Of a DNA stretch of 5,218 bases, positions 1 to 5,218 are shown piece by piece. The position numbers and the translations under genes were made by a program. Within the stretch, counting starts at the first letter, position 1; the number at the start of each line of letters is the position of its first letter. The notes below the pieces were generated by a model that did not search any database, was not told the DNA's origin, and saw nothing but the letters and a program-made list of their open reading frames with translations. The stretch is from Phycisphaerae bacterium (GTDB lineage: Bacteria; Planctomycetota; Phycisphaerae; UBA1845; PWPN01), in the NCBI GenBank assembly GCA_003557125.1, contig PWPN01000262.1:1-5218 (forward strand). Direction: 5' to 3'.

Positions 1-83
1 GGCGTGGACCGGGCGCGTGCTTCGCATTAGCATAAGAGCAGTGAGCTGTATCCAGGCCTGTTGACGGAGTTCGCAGCCCGGCC
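1..83. other. Left edge, upstream of lgt
   Basis: No gene can be supported here. All three forward frames reach a stop before lgt (stops ending at 30, 35 and 62), so any of them could be the last few codons of an upstream gene, but none of the short tails is recognisable. A GGAG at 66-69 lies 14 bases before the lgt ATG, which is longer than the usual Shine-Dalgarno spacing. I see no clear promoter. Confidence 0.4.
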
Positions 84-1157
84 ATGTTTCCTACCCTGTT
101 CCATCTACCCATCATCGGTCTTCCCATCCACGGTTACGGCCTCATGCTCATGATCGCCTTTCTGGGCGGGACATGGTGGGCCGCTCGACGCGCCGCGAAG
201 GTCAAGGCCGACCCGGATTTCGTGATTAACCTGGGATTCACCGCCCTGATCGCCAGCATCATCGGAGCAAGGCTTTTCTTCGTGATCCATTACTGGGAGC
301 GCTTCGAGGGGCGAGGCGTGCGCGAATTGTTCAACCTGACGTCGGGTGGGATGGAATTCTACGGCGGCTTTATCGGTGCGTTCATTGCGACGGTCGGCTA
401 CATCGCATGGAAAAAAAACTCGATCCGGCTCTATGCCGACATTGTCGCGCCTTCGATCATGTTCGGCATGGGAGCGGCCCGGATCGGCTGCTTCTTGAAC
501 GGATGCTGCTGGGGGGCGCCCTGCCATCATGAATTGCCCTGGTCCGTGCAGTTTCCCGTCGCCAGTCCCGCTCAGTACAGCCAATGGGAGGACCGTCTGT
601 CGACCCTTCCCGCCGAGCTGATCGTCGTGAGCCGCCATAGCGGGATGGCCTATCCCGTGCCGCGCGATCTGCTGACCAGCGGAGCGCGGGACGATGAATC
701 GTTACGGTTCCTGAAAGCGCAAGCGAACCAGTTCCATACGACCCCCGAAGAGCTCCGGCGTCAGGCCCGGCGCGACGTATTCCGCTCGCTGCCCGTTCAC
801 CCGGCCCAGTTGTACGCGTCGGTGAGCGGTTTCGTTCTGGCGTTTCTGTTGAATGCGGTCTTCCACCGGCGGATCCGGCAGGGCGCGGTCTTCGGCCTGC
901 TGCTCGTGTTGTACCCAGTGAGCCGGCTGATGGAGGAAGTGATCCGGATCGACAATCCGCAGGACGTGGCGGGCATGACAGCCTCGCAGTTTGTCAGCCT
1001 GCTGCTGATCGTCGCGGGCATCGTGTGGCTGATCGCGGTCCACCGCATGCCGTTGCGTTCGCCCTATGCGACTGAACCCGCCCCGGCACCGATTTCGGAG
1101 CCGAAGGATACGCACAATCCGCACAAAAAGAAAAAAGCATCCCGTTCGAAACGCTGA
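84..1157 (+). CDS. lgt: Prolipoprotein diacylglyceryl transferase
   Basis: Integral inner-membrane enzyme that transfers diacylglyceryl from phosphatidylglycerol to the lipobox cysteine of prolipoproteins, the first step of lipoprotein maturation. The 357 residues open with the family-typical N terminus (MFPTLFHLPI, then IHGYGLMLMIAF). They carry the GARLFFVIHY segment at 61-70, GGMEFYGGFIG at 88-98, and the Lgt signature region GAARIGCFLNGCC at 130-142, where R133 corresponds to the essential arginine of E. coli Lgt. HPAQLY follows at 239-244 and SRLMEEVIR at 280-288, where R281 and E285 match the conserved Arg/Glu pair. Hydrophobic segments recur through the chain and end near 320. Two departures from the E. 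coli protein (about 290 aa) stand out. The segment between the signature and HPAQLY is about 95 residues, roughly twice as long and rich in charge. There is also a hydrophilic tail (321-357) ending in a Lys/Arg cluster. The first ATG is chosen because its N terminus aligns with the family; the ribosome site is weak. acpS follows on the same strand after 208 bp of repeats. Confidence 0.95.
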   Translation: MFPTLFHLPIIGLPIHGYGLMLMIAFLGGTWWAARRAAKVKADPDFVINLGFTALIASIIGARLFFVIHYWERFEGRGVRELFNLTSGGMEFYGGFIGAFIATVGYIAWKKNSIRLYADIVAPSIMFGMGAARIGCFLNGCCWGAPCHHELPWSVQFPVASPAQYSQWEDRLSTLPAELIVVSRHSGMAYPVPRDLLTSGARDDESLRFLKAQANQFHTTPEELRRQARRDVFRSLPVHPAQLYASVSGFVLAFLLNAVFHRRIRQGAVFGLLLVLYPVSRLMEEVIRIDNPQDVAGMTASQFVSLLLIVAGIVWLIAVHRMPLRSPYATEPAPAPISEPKDTHNPHKKKKASRSKR

Positions 1158-1212
1158 AGCACCAGCCATCCGATCTTCAGGCTCAGCTTGCGGCATTGAC
1201 CCAATGAGTCTG

Positions 1213-1246
1213 CACTGGCGGGCAAGCCGCCAGTGGCACCCATACG
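1213..1246 (+). repeat. Family A palindromic repeat, copy 1
   Basis: Perfect 9-bp arms CACTGGCGG (1213-1221) and CCGCCAGTG (1227-1235) surround a 5-base loop. The trailing GCACCCATACG (to 1246) belongs to the repeat, because a similar tail recurs at 2029-2039. The same hairpin with one loop change is at 1966-1988. It lies in the lgt-acpS gap and could form an RNA hairpin after lgt, but no T-tract follows, so intrinsic termination is not supported. Confidence 0.85.
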
Positions 1247-1250
1247 AAGA

Positions 1251-1302
1251 GGCGGCCGTTGCAGGGTGTTACGGGTGGTACGGGCGTCCCGCCCGTTGAA
1301 GC
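1251..1302 (+). repeat. Family B palindromic repeat, copy 1 (left inverted unit)
   Basis: A 52-bp unit begins GGCGGCCGTT and ends in a hairpin with arms ACGGGCG (1280-1286) and CGCCCGT (1290-1296) around a 3-base loop, then TGAAGC. Compared with the reverse complement of 1826-1877 it aligns without gaps: 10/10 at the outer end, 4/12 in the middle, 29/30 over the hairpin end (43/52 by hand count). Five of the next six bases also match. With copy 2 it brackets acpS in inverted orientation. Confidence 0.85.
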
Positions 1303-1365
1303 GACCGCACCCTGTGGCGGCCTTCCTTGCTCACTGCACACCTGATCGCGTACGCTATCGCGACT

Positions 1366-1755
1366 ATGCGAATCGTCGCCCAAGGCATCGACCTCATCGA
1401 ATGCGAGCGCATCGGCCAGATCTGGAAACGTCATGGCCAGCGCTTCCTGACGCGCCTGCTCACCGACGCGGAAATCCGCTACGTCAAGCGCTACAAGGAC
1501 GCTGTCCCCTCCGTGGCCGGTCGATTCGCAGCCAAGGAAGCCATCCTCAAAGTCCTCGGCACCGGTTGGCGAGGCAAGATCGCCTGGCGCGACATGGAGA
1601 TCCTCAACGATACGCAAGGCCAACCGCACGTGACGCTCAGCGGCGAATGCGCGCGGATCGCCGAAACACTGGGCATCACCCGCATCGTGACCTCCATCAC
1701 GCATACCCCGAATTATGCGGCCGCGACCACCCTCGGCCTCGACGAACGCTCATAA
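1366..1755 (+). CDS. acpS: Holo-[acyl-carrier-protein] synthase (AcpS-type phosphopantetheinyl transferase)
   Basis: Cytoplasmic enzyme that moves 4'-phosphopantetheine from coenzyme A to the serine of apo-acyl carrier protein, making the active carrier for fatty-acid synthesis. The 129-residue product has the usual length for AcpS (about 120-130). It shows the N-terminal MRIVAQGIDLIE with the metal-binding Asp9, then GRFAAKEAILKVLGTG at 52-67 with Glu58 and Lys62, and the C-terminal SITHTPNYAAA at 110-120 with the conserved S-x-x-H. An in-frame TTG at 1327 would add 13 residues, but the family starts right before the first beta strand (xIxGxGxD), so the ATG at 1366 is preferred; neither start has a clear Shine-Dalgarno sequence. 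It lies alone between two inverted copies of repeat family B and faces the minus-strand HAD gene convergently. The gene itself looks intact and its base composition resembles its neighbours. Confidence 0.93.
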   Translation: MRIVAQGIDLIECERIGQIWKRHGQRFLTRLLTDAEIRYVKRYKDAVPSVAGRFAAKEAILKVLGTGWRGKIAWRDMEILNDTQGQPHVTLSGECARIAETLGITRIVTSITHTPNYAAATTLGLDERS

Positions 1756-1785
1756 CCCGTTGGCCTACCCTGTTGCCATGCGTGC

Positions 1786-1798
1786 ACGGCCGCCACGG
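1786..1798 (-). repeat. Fragment of family B (outer end only)
   Basis: The 13 bases ACGGCCGCCACGG recur exactly at 1869-1881, where they form the outer end of family B copy 2. Here no ACGGGCG hairpin core lies alongside, and a weaker relative (ACGGCCGCTAC) starts at 1803. This looks like a decayed or partial unit just after the acpS stop codon. Confidence 0.55.
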
Positions 1799-1825
1799 GG
1801 GGACGGCCGCTACAGCCAGGCGGTG

Positions 1826-1877
1826 GCTTCAACGGGCGAGACGCCCGTACCACCCCCCTGACCAAGGAACGGCCGCC
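1826..1877 (-). repeat. Family B palindromic repeat, copy 2 (right inverted unit)
   Basis: This is the reverse-oriented partner of 1251-1302, with exactly the same 52-bp length. Hairpin arms are ACGGGCG (1832-1838) and CGCCCGT (1842-1848) around loop AGA; the outer end AACGGCCGCC is at 1868-1877. It begins 70 bp after the acpS stop codon, in the convergent gap. Confidence 0.85.
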
Positions 1878-1932
1878 ACGGTGAAGTCGCGGCGTAGCCG
1901 AAGGCGAAGACGGAGGGGGACGGTATCTCCAG

Positions 1933-1952
1933 ACGGGCGTCTCGCCCGTTGA
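1933..1952 (+). repeat. Family B hairpin core, copy 3
   Basis: A 20-base core, ACGGGCGTCTCGCCCGTTGA, is identical to the reverse complement of the core of copy 2 (1829-1848). The arms are 7 bp around a 3-base loop. The outer-end motif GGCGGCCGTT is absent, so this is a partial unit. It sits 13 bp before family A copy 2. Confidence 0.8.
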
Positions 1953-1965
1953 GGTGATATGTCCA

Positions 1966-1994
1966 CACTGGCGGACAAGCCGCCAGTGGCACCC
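1966..1994 (+). repeat. Family A palindromic repeat, copy 2
   Basis: Perfect 9-bp arms at 1966-1974 and 1980-1988 with a 5-base loop ACAAG (GCAAG in copy 1), followed by the shared GCACCC tail. It matches copy 1 at 28 of 29 positions, and both lie on the same strand. It lies downstream of both convergent genes and could form a hairpin in either transcript. Confidence 0.85.
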
Positions 1995-2021
1995 GCCAGA
2001 AGCACCTGCCAGAGGTGGCTC

Positions 2022-2039
2022 GCCAATGGCACCCGTACG
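2022..2039 (+). repeat. Degenerate right half of family A, copy 3
   Basis: GCCAATGGCACCCGTACG matches the right half and tail of copy 1 (1229-1246) at 16 of 18 positions. The left arm is missing. Just upstream is a separate imperfect hairpin, AGCACCT (2001-2007) against AGGTGGCT (2013-2020) with one bulged base. It lies about 60 bp past the end of the HAD phosphatase gene. Confidence 0.6.
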
Positions 2040-2099
2040 CGAGGAAAACGTCCGGGTCGGTACAGCATTCATCCTGAGACAAGAGGCTCGTTACGGGCA

Positions 2100-2972
2100 T
2101 CAATGGTGACGGCGGCTCGAAATGACGAAGAACGTGAGCGCCAGCATCTGGAAGCACAGGGCAGCCATGAAGCGGACGAGGTGCACGCCCAGCAGTTCGT
2201 CCTGGGCCAGGAACCAGCCGAACAGCGCGTAGAGCAGGGCGCCGGCCGCCAGAATCTGCACGATCGTGCCGATGAGCCGGGACATCGAGAAGTCGTCCCG
2301 CTGCGATCGGCGATCCACCATGCGAAGGAAGTTGAGGATCTCCTGGAGGACGGCCGACGGGGTCTGGACAGCCGCATCCCCGCGACCGACCTGCGAAGGA
2401 TGGGTCGACCGCGTGCATCTGAGGATGGTCTCGACAGCCTTGTCGAGCGAGTCGACGACGAAATCCGCGGCACGTCGCTGCTCGGCCGACGGGGCTGTCC
2501 CGTTGGCAAGCACGAGGATGGTCCGGCAACCGGCAGCCCGGCCCGCCTGGCAATCGCGCACCGAGTCGCCGACCGACCACGACGCAGCCAGGTCGATCTG
2601 CCGTTCGAGCGAGGCGGTCAGAAGCATCCCCGGCCGGGGCTTGCGGAGGTCGCTGTCGCGGCGGTATTCCTCGACGACGGCCTCCTCGCCCGCCAGGTAG
2701 GGGCAATGGTAGATCGCGTCGAGCCGGGTGCCCTCGGCGGTGAGCAGTTCCTGGAGGCGTTCGTGGATCGCTTCGAGGGTCGCTTCGTCGAACAGGCCCC
2801 GTGCGATGCCGGACTGGTTGGTGACCAGGATGTTTTCGAAGCCGGCCTCGGCAAGCTTTTTCAGGGCGTCGGTTGCACCTGGCAAGAGCATCACCTTCTC
2901 CGGGGAGTCGATGTAACCGGAGTCGGCGATGAGCGTGTCGTCCCGATCCCAGAAAATCGCTGGCTTGCTCAT
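2100..2972 (-). CDS. HAD-IIIA phosphatase (GmhB/HisB-N type) with C-terminal membrane hairpin
   Basis: Probable Mg-dependent phosphomonoesterase of 290 residues. The HAD motifs are complete and in order: DRDDT at 9-13 (nucleophile Asp9, acid/base Asp11), TNQSG at 51-55 (motif II Thr51), RKPRPGM at 110-116 (motif III Lys111) and VGDSVRDCQAG at 134-144 (Asp136, Asp140). Spacing matches D-glycero-D-manno-heptose-1,7-bisphosphate 7-phosphatase (GmhB) and the histidinol-phosphatase domain of HisB. However, the zinc loop is degenerate: of the GmhB pattern C-x-H...C-x-C only Cys90 remains, with Tyr92, Ser107 and Leu109 at the other positions, so the substrate is left open. After the catalytic domain (about 1-185) and a polar linker come two hydrophobic segments (about 233-256 and 264-285) with basic residues on their outer flanks, which predicts a hairpin with both ends cytoplasmic. 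The ATG at 2972 is chosen because family members begin a few residues before the first Asp motif; an in-frame ATG at 3020 would add 16 residues. The 206-aa gene lies immediately upstream, probably in the same operon. Confidence 0.87.
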   Translation of the reverse strand: MSKPAIFWDRDDTLIADSGYIDSPEKVMLLPGATDALKKLAEAGFENILVTNQSGIARGLFDEATLEAIHERLQELLTAEGTRLDAIYHCPYLAGEEAVVEEYRRDSDLRKPRPGMLLTASLERQIDLAASWSVGDSVRDCQAGRAAGCRTILVLANGTAPSAEQRRAADFVVDSLDKAVETILRCTRSTHPSQVGRGDAAVQTPSAVLQEILNFLRMVDRRSQRDDFSMSRLIGTIVQILAAGALLYALFGWFLAQDELLGVHLVRFMAALCFQMLALTFFVISSRRHH

Positions 2973-3043
2973 GTCGGACACTATGCCGAATCCCGGTTGG
3001 GAATGCAACGCCCCCCTCATCCTGCGGATGATCCGAGGTGCCT

Positions 3044-3664
3044 TCAGGTGACGGATTCGGCCCGCTTGCCGAGCTGCTCGAGCAGCGACCGCCAGCAGGC
3101 GAAGGGCTGTTCGAATTCGTACTGGAGGATGTCGGCCACGAGGACGAGGTCGCGGGCCACCATCGCCTCTTTCAACTCGCCGAGCAGTTTCTTGAACAGA
3201 TCGAAGACCTCGATGACGGACCGATCCTCGACGCGCAGCTCGTCGAGCGGAGCGTTCAGGGCCTGCGATGAGAGCAGCACCGCCTCCTGGACCTGCCGCC
3301 ATGCCCCGAACAGGCTTTGCAACTGCTGAAAAGCGGGTTCCCAGTTGCCCTGGGTGAGCAGCTCGGCGATCTGGCCTCGGGCCTGGTCCGCTTCGGCGAG
3401 TCGGGCCGAAGCCTCGGCGAGCGTCCCGGCCACGAGTGGCCCGAGCGGCTGGGTGATGAGCTCGAGCGTCTCGTACTGGGCGATAGGCCGGGCCAGCATC
3501 TGCTCCATGTCTTCCTCGGGCAGCGGTTGGCCGTCACAGTGAATGTTGACCACGAGCCGGGGGTGCGCTGCGTCCGCGACGCCGACCTCCTGGGCGAGTT
3601 GGCCGAGTGTCTGGTCCCGGCCGCCGGCCGGCTCGTAGGGCTGATCGTCGACGAAAATTTTCAT
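3044..3664 (-). CDS. Conserved-looking protein of unknown function, 206 aa
   Basis: I do not recognise this protein with certainty. The first 75 residues look like a small alpha/beta fold: strand MKIFVDDQPY (1-10), helix TLGQLAQEVG (19-28), strand RLVVNIHCDGQPL (36-48), short helix EEDMEQML (50-57), strand YETLELITQ (64-72). That order recalls ubiquitin-like (beta-grasp) domains, but this is inferred by eye. The remainder (about 75-206) is mostly amphipathic helix, including DLFKKLLGELKEAMVARDLVLVADIL at 155-180 and a closing QYEFEQPFACWRSLLEQLGK. There is no signal peptide or membrane segment, so it is probably cytoplasmic. From memory, a strand-rich N terminus with a helical C terminus ending in an 'ADxLEYE'-like motif occurs in uncharacterised bacterial proteins; I could not verify this. 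The ATG at 3664 is preferred because AGGTGA lies 4 bases upstream; an ATG at 3751 would add 29 residues. The HAD gene starts 71 bp after its stop (23 bp with the earlier HAD start). Confidence 0.82.
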   Translation of the reverse strand: MKIFVDDQPYEPAGGRDQTLGQLAQEVGVADAAHPRLVVNIHCDGQPLPEEDMEQMLARPIAQYETLELITQPLGPLVAGTLAEASARLAEADQARGQIAELLTQGNWEPAFQQLQSLFGAWRQVQEAVLLSSQALNAPLDELRVEDRSVIEVFDLFKKLLGELKEAMVARDLVLVADILQYEFEQPFACWRSLLEQLGKRAESVT

Positions 3665-3668
3665 GAAA

Positions 3669-3674
3669 TCACCT
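3669..3674 (-). promoter_or_regulatory. Ribosome binding site of the 206-aa gene
   Basis: Read on the minus strand, AGGTGA precedes the ATG at 3664 by four bases. It complements the AGGTGA-pairing part of the 16S rRNA 3' end. It decides the start at 3664 over the upstream in-frame ATG at 3751. Confidence 0.6.
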
Positions 3675-3849
3675 GACGGATGGATACGGATACGGGAATC
3701 GGCCTCTTTGGTAACAAGTCCACGCTGTTGCATCGGCACGGATCGGCCCATCGCTCGAACGAAGTCACCGAGCTTCCGACATGCGTACGCTAGCGCCCTA
3801 TCCCGACGGTGTCCAGATCCGCTGAACCGCGTGCCTGTGTGTAAAAGTT

Positions 3850-3921
3850 AAATAATATCCCTTCGTGACACTGGCCGGGGCACGTTGCCGTCCAGGATGA
3901 TCGCCCATAAAGATATTATTT
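3850..3921. repeat. 10-bp inverted repeat pair in the AT-rich core
   Basis: AAATAATATC at 3850-3859 is exactly complementary in inverted order to GATATTATTT at 3912-3921, with 52 bases between. AT-only decamers of this kind stand out in GC-rich DNA. They could be paired operator half-sites or the arms of an RNA stem; the sequence does not decide between these, and AT-rich arms can match by chance. Confidence 0.5.
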
Positions 3922-3997
3922 CCATAATGTTAGGCGTTAAGCCAGCATCATTTCACAGTCGCTGGAATGCGGAATCTGGCCGGTGGGGCGTCAGTAT

Positions 3998-4012
3998 GAC
4001 ACAATATGTGAC
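3998..4012. promoter_or_regulatory. Imperfect palindrome, possible operator
   Basis: GACACAATATGTGAC is a 15-base dyad with matching GxCACA and TGTGxC halves around ATA and one mismatched pair. Related TATGAC sequences lie at 3995-4000 and 4028-4033. The position, about 200 bp before moxR in the low-GC core, would suit a dimeric regulator. No regulator is identified and no promoter anchors it. Confidence 0.3.
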
Positions 4013-4199
4013 GGCTTGGTTGTAACATATGACTTCCGAAGCGCATCTAATGGATAGTACGCGGATGAAAAGCCCGAACAGAGGACGCGGGTCACGTGGC
4101 GACAAGCCGACTGAGCGGTAGTTCAACGTCACCGCGTGGAATCGGGAAACACGCACGAACGCAACCGGCGCGGCCGGCGTCATGAGTTGCGGTCAGGAC

Positions 4200-4206
4200 A
4201 AGGGGA
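4200..4206 (+). promoter_or_regulatory. Ribosome binding site of moxR
   Basis: AAGGGGA ends five bases before the ATG at 4212. It is a partial match to AAGGAGG, but better than anything before the alternative in-frame ATG at 4182, which has only GC-rich sequence upstream. It therefore favours the start at 4212. Confidence 0.5.
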
Positions 4207-4211
4207 CGATC

Positions 4212-5218
<1,007 letters not shown>

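Larger units (their letters stand above)
1756..2099. other. Convergent intergenic region filled with short palindromic repeats
   Basis: These 344 bases between acpS and the HAD gene, which point at each other, hold no credible gene. Open frames exist on both strands, but they read through the palindromes and translate to low-complexity Arg/Pro/Gly peptides. The stretch holds family B copies at 1826 and 1933, family A copies at 1966 and 2022, a family B fragment at 1786, and a further GC-rich stretch around 1884-1920 that I could not assign. No hairpin is followed by a convincing T-run. Confidence 0.75.
3665..4211. other. Divergent intergenic region with an AT-rich core
   Basis: These 547 bases separate two divergent genes and hold no supported gene. 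By hand count bases 3841-4060 are about 47% GC, and 3901-3960 only 38%, clearly below the surrounding coding DNA, which fits promoters and regulatory sites for both directions. The open frame on the minus strand at 3953-4183 (76 aa) has no family resemblance. No -35/-10 pair is strong. TTGTAA at 4020-4025 and TCTAAT at 4046-4051 face moxR, but their 20-base spacing is poor. Upstream of the 206-aa gene I see only a short near-tandem of GGATAC at 3681-3694. Confidence 0.6.

Noticed and set aside
1213..1296. Rho-independent terminator after lgt
   Set aside because: The hairpins are strong, but neither is followed by a T-run, so I list them only as repeats. They may still affect transcript ends.
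1233..1952. A 239-codon plus-strand frame overlapping acpS
   Set aside because: It runs through acpS in another frame and through the repeats. The product is an Arg/Pro/His-rich string with no domain, while acpS has all its family motifs.
1213..2039. CRISPR array
   Set aside because: The repeats are palindromic and in mixed orientation, irregularly spaced, belong to two different families, and have no uniform spacers or cas genes.
1959..3329. A 456-codon open frame on the plus strand
   Set aside because: It lies antisense to the HAD gene and part of the 206-aa gene, both of which have clear motifs or patterning. Its translation is charged and low in hydrophobic patterning, with no family resemblance. 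It is a shadow frame of GC-rich DNA.
3665..3751. N-terminal extension of the 206-aa protein to the ATG at 3751
   Set aside because: The added 29 residues do not look structured, and AGGTGA sits at the right distance from the ATG at 3664.
3929..3942. Integron attC-like core sites (GTTAGGC, GTTAAGC matching GTTRRRY)
   Set aside because: The matching inverse core (RYYYAAC) and the internal inverted pair expected of an attC site were not found, and GTTRRRY is too loose to mean much alone. No integrase or cassette gene is nearby.

Overview
The window is GC-rich bacterial DNA with five recognisable genes. An elongated Lgt with a 'RIGCFLNGCC' signature, sparse Shine-Dalgarno signals, a MoxR ATPase and intergenic arrays of short GC-rich palindromes together suggest a planctomycete or a relative in the PVC group. 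This is inference from gene style; no rRNA or marker gene is present to settle it.

Layout. Bases 84-1157 (+) encode prolipoprotein diacylglyceryl transferase (lgt). A 208-bp gap carries two palindromic repeats, followed by acpS (holo-[acyl-carrier-protein] synthase, 1366-1755, +). Bases 1756-2099 form a convergent gap filled with more copies of the same two repeat families. On the minus strand, apparently as one operon, lie a 206-aa protein I cannot identify (3664-3044) and, just downstream, a HAD-IIIA phosphatase of the GmhB/HisB-N type (2972-2100) with a C-terminal two-helix membrane hairpin. Bases 3665-4211 are a divergent intergenic region with a locally AT-rich core. A MoxR-type AAA+ ATPase (4212 onward, +) runs off the right edge, nearly complete.

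How the genes relate. lgt and acpS are housekeeping enzymes (lipoprotein maturation; activation of acyl carrier protein). They point the same way, but repeats separate them, so co-transcription is not assured. The two minus-strand genes are separated by no more than 71 bp and probably share a transcript. moxR is transcribed away from them and probably begins another operon beyond the window.

Most notable points: (i) two 52-bp repeat units in inverted orientation bracket acpS, and further copies or fragments crowd the convergent gap; (ii) the HAD phosphatase keeps all catalytic residues but has lost three of the four zinc-loop ligands of GmhB and carries a membrane hairpin; (iii) the unidentified 206-aa protein is conserved-looking and has a good ribosome binding site. 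I did not find a convincing new defence or mobile system.
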